Positions 17,556 through 24,776 of a DNA stretch of 64,000 nucleotides are shown in pieces. Origin of the DNA: JACCWP01 sp963801045. Its GTDB lineage: Bacteria; Actinomycetota; Actinomycetes; Propionibacteriales; Nocardioidaceae. The notes under the pieces were generated by a model, which saw nothing but the letters and a program-made list of their open reading frames with translations, made no database searches and was not told the origin of the DNA. Numbering within the stretch: position 1 is the first letter of the stretch; each line of letters begins with the position of its first letter. Location: assembly GCA_963801045.1 (NCBI GenBank), contig CAWDDC010000001.1, positions 124,001-188,000 of the forward strand, written 5' to 3'. Both the position numbers and the translations under genes were made by a program.

Positions 17556-18203
17556 CTAGTCGGCGTCGTGGATGATGCTGCGCGCCGCGGCGGCCAGCTC
17601 GGTGTGGTCGCGTGCGGCCCGGGCGCTCAGCTCGAGCAGCGCCTCGAGGGGCCCGGATCCCTGCGCGACCATGACCATCCCCTGCGCCCGACCGATCGTG
17701 ACCATGGCTTCCTCGTTGTCCTCAGCCTCGAACAACAGCTGACGGAGCTGGGCCACCGCCTGGTGGGCGACTCCACGGTCGTCGCCCGCGCGCTCGCGCT
17801 GGTGCTGGGCGACCGCGCGGTCACCGCGGGCACGATCGCGGTCGGTCGAGGAATGATCCCGGTCGTCGGCGGCGTCTGCCCGATCGCTGCGCGCGCGGCG
17901 CCGGTCCGCGAACAGGGCCGGCATGGTGTCCTCGCCCGGCTGCGCGGCCCGGTCGCGGCTGTCGGCCTCGGCGTCGCGTTCCTCCGCGGCGCGGTCGCGT
18001 GCACCGGCCTCCTGGTCCCCGGCGGCCGCATCGACGTCGCGGACCGCGGCGACCCGGTCGTCAGCGTCGGCCTGCCGGTCCCGCTCGGCCAGCTCATCCT
18101 CGGGCGTGGCGGGCGCGGTGTCGGCCTCGTTCTCGGCGCCTGAGTCCGGCCCGTCCGATGACGCGCCGCTGCGCTGCCTCCGCTTGCGATCCAGCTCATC
18201 CAT
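17556..18203 (-). CDS. ANTAR-like regulator with long charged N-terminal region
   Basis: Protein of 215 residues. The C-terminal 75 residues look like an ANTAR RNA-binding antiterminator domain: LRQLLFEAEDNEEAMVTIGR, then AQGMVMVAQGSGPLEALLEL and SARAARDHTELAAAARSII, the usual three-helix pattern with a hydrophobic heptad. The N-terminal 140 residues are a run of Arg/Asp/Glu/Ala repeats (ADSRDRAAQPGED, DRDHSSTDRDRARGD) that probably forms a long coiled coil. No GAF or PAS sensor domain is visible. ANTAR domains bind tandem RNA hairpins to prevent termination; the target here is unknown. ATG at 18203. The stop TAG is at 17556. Confidence 0.65.
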   Translation of the reverse strand: MDELDRKRRQRSGASSDGPDSGAENEADTAPATPEDELAERDRQADADDRVAAVRDVDAAAGDQEAGARDRAAEERDAEADSRDRAAQPGEDTMPALFADRRRARSDRADAADDRDHSSTDRDRARGDRAVAQHQRERAGDDRGVAHQAVAQLRQLLFEAEDNEEAMVTIGRAQGMVMVAQGSGPLEALLELSARAARDHTELAAAARSIIHDAD

Positions 18204-18302
18204 CGGCTGATCTCCCCGTCCCGTCTCACGACCAGCGTAGATCGGTTGCAGTCGCAGAGCGGCGCCTCTCCCCACCGGCGGCACGGCGTAGGGTCCCCGG
18301 GC

Positions 18303-18689
18303 ATGACGGGGACGGAGCCGGACAGGGCGTGCGCCGTCGACGGCTGCACCGCGAAAAGGCTGACCGACAGCCCCTACTGCCGCTCGCACCTGCAGACGGC
18401 CGGCACTGCATCCGAGGGGCGGCCGGCGGGCGCGCGCACCATCACCACCTGCTGGCTGGTCGGCAGCCTGCTGTTGCTGGTCGGCACGGTTGCCATGGCG
18501 CTGAGCGACCCCAGCGCCGAGGGCGGGCTGCGGAGCGTGGAGGAGTCCGGATCGCAGGGTGGGTACCTCGTCGGCCTCGTCCTCCTCGGCGTCGGCGTGG
18601 TCGTGATCCTGGTCGCCGCCATCGCCACCGGGGTACGGCTCGGCATGCGCGCGCACGCCGTCGAGCAGCGTCGGCTGACGGTTCGCTGA
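18303..18689 (+). CDS. Small membrane protein with N-terminal zinc-finger-like motif
   Basis: A 128-residue protein from ATG at 18303. The N-terminus ACAVDGCTAKRLTDSPYCRS then H holds Cys-x4-Cys-x10-Cys-x2-His spacing, like a short zinc knuckle. Two transmembrane helices follow: TCWLVGSLLLLVGTVAMAL and GYLVGLVLLGVGVVVILVAA. The C-terminus is short and basic. I know no family name for it. It is transcribed divergently from the ANTAR-like gene across about 100 bp, so the two could share a control region. Confidence 0.6.
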   Translation: MTGTEPDRACAVDGCTAKRLTDSPYCRSHLQTAGTASEGRPAGARTITTCWLVGSLLLLVGTVAMALSDPSAEGGLRSVEESGSQGGYLVGLVLLGVGVVVILVAAIATGVRLGMRAHAVEQRRLTVR

Positions 18690-18888
18690 CGGTGCGCCGG
18701 CGTACGGCGACGGACATCGCAGACCACGATCTGCGTACGGACAGCGACGCCCGACACACAGCGAGCGAGCTTTGCGGACTGTTTTCGCCTCGATGCCATC
18801 CCGGCACGGTGTTCGCCGGACACGTGCGGCAGCAGACACCTAACGTGCGACGGAACGGGGCTGGGCTCCGAAGCCGAAGGAGTCATCC

Positions 18889-19005
18889 ATGGACGACGAG
18901 CTGTACATGTGCATCACCGGTGCACCCGCCGACCAGGACCTCGTCTGCGCCGAGCACGGCGAGACCGCATGCCTGGTCGGTGTGCTCGCTGGCGCGACCT
19001 GCTGA
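18889..19005 (+). CDS. 38-residue cysteine protein, copy 2 of a duplicated small gene
   Basis: ATG at 18889 follows GAAGGAG at ideal spacing. The protein reads MDDELYMCITGAPADQDLVC and continues AEHGETACLVGVLAGATC. It shares the YMCxTGxPA and EHGETAC blocks and their spacing with copy 1 at 16938, while the end carries an extra cysteine instead of the LLLVDG tail. It is well below usual gene-calling length limits. Divergence between the copies is substantial at the DNA level but low at the key residues, which indicates selection on the protein. No domain or function is recognised. Confidence 0.72.
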   Translation: MDDELYMCITGAPADQDLVCAEHGETACLVGVLAGATC

Positions 19006-19199
19006 CGACCGCCGGCTGACGACGCAACACGGCCGAGGGCCGTAGACGCTCGGCGTACTGCTGGACCGGCTCCACGGCCCCCGGCCGACAACCGTGAAGA
19101 ACGACGTGATCGCCTGTCGCTTGACGCCACGAGATCCGTCACGATCCCCCGTTGTCACGGTGGACCAGAGGTTGCACAGCCGGGGTCCGGGGCCATCGA

Positions 19200-19219
19200 G
19201 CCGACCACGAATGGTCGGC
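19200..19219. terminator. Perfect 8-bp hairpin with CGAA tetraloop
   Basis: GCCGACCA-CGAA-TGGTCGGC folds into a perfect 8 bp stem with a four-base loop. It lies in a 290 bp gene-free gap between the plus-strand 38-residue gene and a minus-strand 56-residue gene, about 80 bp before the latter's stop. A bidirectional terminator is the simplest reading. Nothing else is recognised in 19006-19298. Confidence 0.5.
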
Positions 19220-19298
19220 CCGTAGCGGAGAAATCTAGCGTGACGCGTCGGTGTCCGGAAGAGATCGGCGAAATGCACGCGAACCCGTCGCTGCGGAG

Positions 19299-19469
19299 TC
19301 AGCCCCTCGGCGGGCGGCGTGGCTCGCGCGGCGGGCTGGGGCGGTAGCTGTACCGGCCGCACAACACGCACCGGGTGCCCAACGTGCGGCCAGGATGATC
19401 GACCACGGCCCCCGCCGGCTCCCACTCGTGCCTGCACTCGTCGGCCGGTCGCTGCCGGTCGTCGTTCAT
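19299..19469 (-). CDS. 56-residue probable zinc-finger protein
   Basis: ATG at 19469 opens a 56-residue protein, MNDDRQRPADECRHEWEPAG, that continues through a CxH pair and, 20 residues later, TRCVLCGRYSY. The Cys-x-His...Cys-x2-Cys spacing is a small zinc-ribbon pattern of the kind found in short actinobacterial proteins. A proline/arginine-rich tail follows. It has no obvious ribosome-binding site, but its codon positions are GC-biased as expected for this genome. Not recognised beyond the motif. Confidence 0.5.
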   Translation of the reverse strand: MNDDRQRPADECRHEWEPAGAVVDHPGRTLGTRCVLCGRYSYRPSPPREPRRPPRG

Positions 19470-19535
19470 GAGCAGGACGCTAGCGGGGCGCGAGTCGCTT
19501 CGTCACATCCCGTACGAACCACTCCCGCGCCCTCA

Positions 19536-19634
19536 TCAGAAGCTGACGTTGACCGGACCGCGCGCCGCCGGGTCCTCGGTCTCGAAGTAGCGGCAGCGGG
19601 TGCGGTTCCGCAACGGTTCAGGGGCGTGCGTCAG
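19536..19634 (-). CDS. Possible small protein overlapping the end of rsgA
   Basis: After the rsgA stop, the minus strand encodes a short frame reading APEPLRNRTRCRYFETEDPA and ending RGPVNVSF. The composition and the RCRYFETEDPAARGPV phrase look protein-like. The start is unclear: a CTG at 19634 or a TTG further in are the only candidates, so either an unusual start or a missing base is involved. Reported as a candidate only. Confidence 0.3.
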   Translation of the reverse strand: MTHAPEPLRNRTRCRYFETEDPAARGPVNVSF

Positions 19635-20743
19635 CTGTCCATCGGGTCGGACGGCGGACTGTTCCGGGGACGCTTCTCCCGCCACCGCACCTGCCGGCGA
19701 CGACCCTCGAGCGACCGCACGCGAGCATCGGCGCGGCGTGCCATCCAGGCCTGCTCGCGCTGCAACGTGCGCCAGGCCTCCAGCCGCCGGGGCGCCAGCA
19801 CGCCCGACGTCGAGCGCCGCGAGGACCGCGCAGCCGGGCTCGGAACGGTGGGTGCAGTCCGCGGAAGCGGCACCTCGCCGCCAGCTCCTCGATGTCGGAG
19901 AACACCGCGGCCACGCCGGACGCGGACTCGACCAGTCCGACGCCGCGGATCCCCGGGGTGTCGACCACGCAGCCGCCGCCGGGCAGCGGCACCAGCTCGC
20001 GGCGTACGGACGTGTGCCGACCGCGGCCGTCGGCGCGGATGCCGGCGTACGCCAGCACCTCGGCACCGACCAGCGCGTTGACCAGGGTCGACTTGCCGAC
20101 CCCGGACGAGCCCAGCAGCACGACCGTCCCGTCGGTGCCCGCCGCAGCGCGCAGCCTGCTCGACGCCCCGCCCGCTGCGGGCGCTGACCAGCGCGGTCTC
20201 CACGCCGGGCGCCTCGTCGGCCAGCTCGGCCGCGAGCTCGGCGCCGTCGCCGACCATGTCGGCCTTGGTGAGCACCAGCATCGGCCGGGCTCCGCTGGCC
20301 CACGCGACCGCGAGCAGCCGCTCCACCTTGGCCATGCCCGGGTCGGGCACCAGCCCGACCACGACGGCGGCGACGGTGGCGTTGGCGGCGAGCAGCTGGC
20401 CCTCGGAGCGCTCACCGGCGCCCGCCCGCAGCAGGCTGGTACGCCGCGGGAGCACCGCCTCGAGGGTCACCCGGTCGTCGGGCCACCGCCGGATCAGCAC
20501 CCAGTCGCCGGTGACCGGCGCGTGCAGCCGGTCGGTGGCGACGGCGTCCAGCAGCGCACCGCCGAGCCCGGCCCGGACGGTCCCCTTGCGGGTCAGCACG
20601 GTCGCGAGGCCGCGGTCGACGCGCACCACCCGGCCGGGGGCGCCGCCACCCGGCATCGTGGCCGCCAGGTCGGCCCACTCGTCGTCCCACCCGAGCGCGG
20701 ACAGGGTCGGGCCCGGTCCGGGGCGGGACGGTGCAGGGGTCAC
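19631..20743 (-). CDS. rsgA: Ribosome small-subunit-dependent GTPase A
   Basis: GTPase that helps 30S subunit maturation. It shows the circularly permuted motif order characteristic of RsgA: G4 as LVLTKADMVG first, then G1 GSSGVGKSTLVNALVG, then G3 VDTPGIRG. An N-terminal OB-fold region (GRVVRVDRGLATVLTRKGTV) precedes it. The zinc-binding C-terminus is read in pieces as CRFR...DCTHRSEPGC, followed by a basic helix (QAWMARRADARVRSLEGRRR). Frameshifts near 20170 and 19862, plus one near 19800, break the frame; corrected length is about 365 residues. GTG at 20743 follows AAGGA. Function is confident from the permuted motifs. Confidence 0.92.
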   Translation of the reverse strand: MTPAPSRPGPGPTLSALGWDDEWADLAATMPGGGAPGRVVRVDRGLATVLTRKGTVRAGLGGALLDAVATDRLHAPVTGDWVLIRRWPDDRVTLEAVLPRRTSLLRAGAGERSEGQLLAANATVAAVVVGLVPDPGMAKVERLLAVAWASGARPMLVLTKADMVGDGAELAAELADEAPGVETALVSARSGRGVEQAARCGGHRRDGRAAGLVRGRQVDPGQRAGRCRGAGVRRHPRRRPRSAHVRTPRAGAAARRRLRGRHPGDPRRRTGRVRVRRGRGVLRHRGAGGEVPLPRTAPTVPSPAARSSRRSTSGVLAPRRLEAWRTLQREQAWMARRADARVRSLEGRRRQVRWREKRPRNSPPSDPMDS

Positions 20744-20820
20744 GAGCGGCAGTCCTTGATCGGCGCCCGTCGATGGGCGCGGTTGACGGCGCGGACGCTA
20801 CGCGCGCGTCGGCAGGCCCG

Positions 20821-22232
20821 TCACCTGGTTTGCCGGGGCCGCTCGATCAGCTCGGTCTCGTCGTCGGGGTCCACCGTCGGCGGGTCCTCGGCGGGATCGG
20901 GGCAGCGCACCGGGTGCCGCCACCCGGCGGCGCAGCCAGCGGTGGCTCTCGCGCAGCCGGCCCTCCTTGTTGGCCTGGACGTCGTCGCTCGACCCGGTGG
21001 TGGTGCCGGACCAGCTGGGCCTGGGCCTCCTGCTTGGTCGGCCCGGCGGCGCCGGACAGGACCGCGAGCCCCCGGTCGTCGAGCCCGGCCTCCCGCATCC
21101 GCGCCGCCATCGCCTTGTCCCGCAGCCGGCGCACCAGCTCGAGCCGGGCGCGGGCCGTCGACTTCTCCGGGAAGACCCGGTCGAACGACGCGTTCAGCGC
21201 CGCCCCGATGAGGACGGCGATGGACAGCACGTACAGCCACAGCAGCACCGCGATGGGCGCCGCCAGCGGACCGTAGATCGAGTAGCCGCCGACCGCGCCC
21301 TGCAGCGTCTCGCGCAGCACCCAGCTGCCGCCGATCCACACCCCGAGGGTGAGCACGGCGCCGGGCACGTCGTAGCGCCAGGAGGTCCGCACCGGCACCG
21401 ACAGGTGGTAGAGCGTGGTGATGAAGGCGATCGTCACCACCAGCACGATCGGCCAGTAGAGGCTCTCCACCCACGAGACCCGGTCGGGCACCAGGTCGGC
21501 GACCAGGGCCGGGCCGGCCAGGACAAGCGGCACCGCGATGATGCCGAGGACCAGCGCGATCACGTACAGGCTGAACGACAGCGCCCGGGTGCGGACGATG
21601 CCGCGGCGGCCGCCGAGCCCGTACATGATCGTGATGGTGTCGACGAAGACGTTGAGCGCCCGCGAGCCGGACCACAGGGCGAGTACGAAGCCGAGCGAGA
21701 TGACGTCGAAGCGACCCTCGACCAGCACCTGCTCGAGGGTGGGTCGGACGATCCGGCGCACCGTGTCGTCGGTGAGGGCCTGCCGGGCGAGGTCGAGGAT
21801 CTGGTCCTCGAACCCGTCCACCTCGGCCACGTCGTAGCGGTTGGCGAGGTAGCCGATCGAGCCTGCGAGCCCGAACACCAGCGGCGGCAGCGACAAGATG
21901 GCGAAGAACGCCGCCTCGGCGGCCAGCCCGGTGACCCGGTAGCGCAGACAGCCGCCCACGGTGCTGGCCAGCAGCCGCCAGACCACGCCCCGCACCGTCT
22001 CCGGACGTGGCTCGATCGGGACCCGGTCGTCCTCGCCGGCCTCGACATCGGATGCCGGGTCGGATGCCGGGTCGGATGCCGGGTCGGAAGCCGGGTCGGG
22101 CGTCGCGTCACCGCGCTCGGGGGCAGTGGAACGGTCGGACGCGTCGTCGGTCGGCTCCTCCGACGGGTCGCCGGAGGACTCCCCGGAGGGGTCGCCGGAG
22201 CGACCCCCGCCCGGGACCCGCTCGTCCGCCAT
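20821..22232 (-). CDS. YihY/BrkB-family integral membrane protein
   Basis: Polytopic inner-membrane protein of the YihY (formerly RNase BN) family, whose role is not settled. The membrane core begins RVTGLAAEAAFFAILSLPPL and contains about six helices, including LYVIALVLGIIAVPLVLAG, VLWLYVLSIAVLIGAALNAS and PGAVLTLGVWIGGSWVLRET. The family's long hydrophilic N-terminus here includes a repeated DPAS tetrapeptide coded by four 12-bp repeats (22050-22097). The cytoplasmic tail has two frameshifts (near 20990 and 20925) and ends LIERPRQTR. Its ATG at 22232 is only 18 bp from the start of the divergent acyl-CoA dehydrogenase gene; an internal start after the repeats is possible. Confidence 0.85.
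22050..22097. repeat. Four tandem 12-bp repeats inside the YihY-like gene
   Basis: The unit GGATGCCGGGTC occurs three times exactly and once with one change. On the coding (minus) strand it gives repeating DPAS. The repeat length is a multiple of three, so copy-number changes would only lengthen or shorten the hydrophilic N-terminal segment. Confidence 0.9.
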
Positions 22233-22250
22233 GACCTCTACGGTATCGAC

Positions 22251-23921
22251 ATGGATCGCCTGCAGCGTGTATCCAGCAACCAGGCGCCGCCACTGATCGG
22301 GCGGGATCCTGTCGCCGGCGACCCGATGCTGACCGGCCCGCTGCACGCCTTCGCCCCCGAGGCCGCCACCGAGGTGCTCGGCGGGTTGCGCGACCTGGCG
22401 GCGGACGCCGGCTCCGCTGCGGCCGCCGAGCACGGGCGGCTGGCCAACGCCCACCCGCCGGTGCTGGCGGCGGTCGACCGCTACGGCAACCGGGTCGACG
22501 AGGTGGTGTTCCACCCGTCCTGGCACTGGCTGCTCGAGCGCGGCGTACGGCACGGGTTGCAGGCGGCACCGTGGGCGGCCGACCACACCGCGCCCCATCT
22601 GCGCCGCGCGCTGGGGTTCGTCGCCTGGTCGCAGGTCGAGCCGGGCCACGGTTGCCCGCTGTCGATGACGTACGCCGCCGTCCCGGCGCTGCGCACCGAC
22701 GCCGCGCTGGCCAAGGAGTGGGTGCCGTCGTTGACCGCCACCGGCTACGCGCCCGGACTGGCCTGGCACGCCGACAAGCCCGGCGCGCTCGCCGGCATGG
22801 CGATGACGGAGAAGCAGGGCGGCTCCGACGTCCGGACCAACGTGACCACCGCAGAGCCGTCGCCCGCCGACTCGGGCGTCGCCGACGCCTACCGCTTGGT
22901 CGGCCACAAGTGGTTCTGCTCGGCACCCATGGACGACGTGTTCCTCGTGCTCGCCCAGACCGGTCCGGGTCCCACCTGTTTCGTCGTGCCGCGGGTGCTG
23001 CCCGACGGCAGCTGTAACCCATTCGCGCTGGTGCGGCTCAAGGACAAGCTCGGCAACCGGTCCAACGCCTCGGCGGAGATCGAGCTCGACGGCACCCTCG
23101 GCTGGCGGCTCGGCGACGAGGGCCGCGGCGTGCGCACCATCCTCGAGATGGTCGCCGCCACGCGGCTCGACTGCGTGCTCGGCTCCACCGCGTTGATGCG
23201 CCGTGCCGTCGCCGAGGCGGCCTGGCACGCGCAGCACCGCTCGGCCTTCGGCGGCCCGCTGGTCGACAAGGCAGCGATGCGGCTGGTGCTCGCCGACCTC
23301 GTGGTCGAGGCCGAGGCAGCCGCCTGGCTGGGGCTGCGGCTGGCTGCCGCGGTCGACCGCTCCGCCGACCCGCACGAGCAGGCACTGCGCCGGATCGCGC
23401 TGCCGCTCGCGAAGTTCTGGGTGTGCAAGCGCACCCCCGGCCACGTCGCCGAGGCGCTGGAATGCCTTGGTGGCAACGGCTTCGTCGAGGAGTCCGGTCT
23501 CCCGTTGCTGTTCCGCGAGTCGCCGCTGAACTCGATCTGGGAGGGCAGCGGCACCGTCAACGCGCTGGACGTGCTGCGGGCGCTCCAGCGCGAGCCCGGC
23601 TGCCTCGACGCCTGGCTGCGCGAGGTGGGCGCCGCCAGTGGGGAGGACGCACATCTCGACGCCGCGGTCGCCGACGTGTTGTCGATGCTGGGCGACCTGC
23701 CCGCGGGCGCGGCCGCTGAGGCCGAGGCCCGACGACTCGCCGCCCGGATGGCGACCTGTCTGCAGGGCGCCCTGCTCGTACGGCACGGCGACCCCGCGGT
23801 GGCCGACGCGTTCTGCGCCAGCCGGCTCGGCGGCGACTGGGCCGGTGTGTTCGGCACGCTGCCCCGCGGCGTCGACGTGGGAGCCCTCGTCGACCGGGCC
23901 GTGCCGGAGCCGGCCCGGTGA
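22251..23921 (+). CDS. AidB-like acyl-CoA dehydrogenase family flavoprotein
   Basis: FAD-dependent protein of the acyl-CoA dehydrogenase fold, 556 residues, longer than ordinary ACADs and in the size range of AidB. The N-terminus RVSSNQAPPLIGRDPVAGDP is the AidB-type entry loop. FAD and substrate regions include GMAMTEKQGGSDVRTNVTTA, GHKWFCSAPMDDVFLVLAQT and LECLGGNGFVEESGLPLLFR followed by NSIWEGSGTVNALDVLRAL. It is intact. AidB is linked to alkylation damage in enterobacteria, but many actinobacterial homologues are untested, so the substrate is left open. Its end overlaps the next gene's GTG (GTGA). Confidence 0.85.
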   Translation: MDRLQRVSSNQAPPLIGRDPVAGDPMLTGPLHAFAPEAATEVLGGLRDLAADAGSAAAAEHGRLANAHPPVLAAVDRYGNRVDEVVFHPSWHWLLERGVRHGLQAAPWAADHTAPHLRRALGFVAWSQVEPGHGCPLSMTYAAVPALRTDAALAKEWVPSLTATGYAPGLAWHADKPGALAGMAMTEKQGGSDVRTNVTTAEPSPADSGVADAYRLVGHKWFCSAPMDDVFLVLAQTGPGPTCFVVPRVLPDGSCNPFALVRLKDKLGNRSNASAEIELDGTLGWRLGDEGRGVRTILEMVAATRLDCVLGSTALMRRAVAEAAWHAQHRSAFGGPLVDKAAMRLVLADLVVEAEAAAWLGLRLAAAVDRSADPHEQALRRIALPLAKFWVCKRTPGHVAEALECLGGNGFVEESGLPLLFRESPLNSIWEGSGTVNALDVLRALQREPGCLDAWLREVGAASGEDAHLDAAVADVLSMLGDLPAGAAAEAEARRLAARMATCLQGALLVRHGDPAVADAFCASRLGGDWAGVFGTLPRGVDVGALVDRAVPEPAR

Positions 23922-24521
23922 CGTCGCTGCGGGCGCCGCTGGCGGCAGTGGTCGCGTCCGCGCTGACGACCCTCACCGTGGTGGCCGCGGCGCGTGCCGC
24001 GGACCCGGCCGTGGCCGCACTCGCGGTCGCCGCCGTGGTCGCCGCCGTCGCGGTGGCCACCCGGGACGCCTCCGTGGTCAACCCGGCCTGGAGCCTCACC
24101 GCCCTGCTGCGCGGCACCCTGACACCGCTGGACCTGGCCCCGCTGTGGGCCGGGCACGCCCTGGGCGGGTTGGCCGGCGGGCTCGCCGGGCGGCTGGTGC
24201 TCGACCGCACCACCCAGCAGGTGGTGCTCGAGACACCCGACACCGTCGTCGCCGCCCTCCTGCTCGGAGCCGCCGCCCTGGCCGGTGGCTGGGTCGCCGC
24301 GACCTGGGAGCCGGGCCCGGTGCTGGCCGCCGCTCCGCTCGCCGCCTGCGCAGCGATCCCGGCGGCGCTCACCGGGGCGCTCAGCCCCGCCGCGCTGTTC
24401 GGGCTGGGCGTGGCTGGTCTCGCCACCTGGACCTTCGTCTCGGCCGGGGTGCTCGCCGTGGCGGCCGGTGCAGTCGCCGCCGCGGCTGCCGCCTGCCTCA
24501 CCCGCCCATCGTCTCGAATAA
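23918..24521 (+). CDS. Alanine-rich membrane protein, possibly a degenerate aquaporin-family protein
   Basis: GTG at 23918 overlaps the upstream stop. About six hydrophobic segments are visible. The phrase VVNPAWSLTALLRGTLTPLD, followed by LAPLWAGHALGGLAGGLAG, resembles the first NPA loop and following helix of MIP channels. In the second half LTGALSPAALFGLGVAG sits where the second NPA box would be, with SPA instead. Its stop is unclear: the frame stays open to 24676 and includes the sulfur leader peptide, so an indel near 24500 probably removed the true stop; stops in the other frames occur at 24521 and 24528. The aquaporin reading is inference. Confidence 0.5.
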
Positions 24522-24589
24522 TGGATAGCAGCGTCCACAGTTCGGACAGAGATTTGTGGCCCGGTCCGATGACGCCCAGACTCCTGGAC

Positions 24590-24676
24590 ATGGCGCACGC
24601 CTTGAGCACCCACCTCGTCGGTCGACGTCACGTCGACCTGGGTCGCGTACGCAGCATGATGTGTCGGCACGCCTGA
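24590..24676 (+). promoter_or_regulatory. RRHVDLGR-type leader peptide of the sulfur operon
   Basis: A 28-residue peptide, MAHALSTHLVGRRHVDLGRV then RSMMCRHA, ends 100 bp before the sulfite reductase ATG. An in-frame ATG at 24569 could add seven residues. The RRHVDLGRV core plus a late cysteine is a known pattern of putative leader peptides upstream of sulfur-assimilation genes in actinobacteria (recalled from family knowledge). Translation through the late Cys codon could sense cysteinyl-tRNA. A GC-only hairpin follows at 24693. The local sequence upstream (24511-24560) is AT-richer and probably holds the promoter. Confidence 0.72.
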
Positions 24677-24692
24677 CCTCGCCCGCAGTTCG

Positions 24693-24717
24693 CCGGGCGC
24701 GCGGTCGTGCCGCCCGG
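24693..24717 (+). promoter_or_regulatory. Attenuator-like hairpin after the leader peptide
   Basis: CCGGGCG and CGCCCGG form a 7 bp GC-only stem around an 11-base loop, starting 17 bases after the leader stop and 60 bp before the sulfite reductase start. Position relative to the cysteine-containing leader suggests transcriptional or translational attenuation. No U-tract follows, so the mechanism is uncertain. Confidence 0.42.
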
Positions 24718-24776
24718 ATCCCCCGGCTGACGCCCGCGCGTCCCCTCTCCGAGGACGCGTGCCCCCATGGTTTCTC

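Noticed and set aside
20847..23786. A 979-codon open frame on the minus strand covering the AidB-like gene
   Set aside because: Its first half is antisense to the clear acyl-CoA dehydrogenase and has low-complexity Gly/Arg/His sequence. Only its C-terminal part is the YihY-like gene. High GC leaves antisense frames open.
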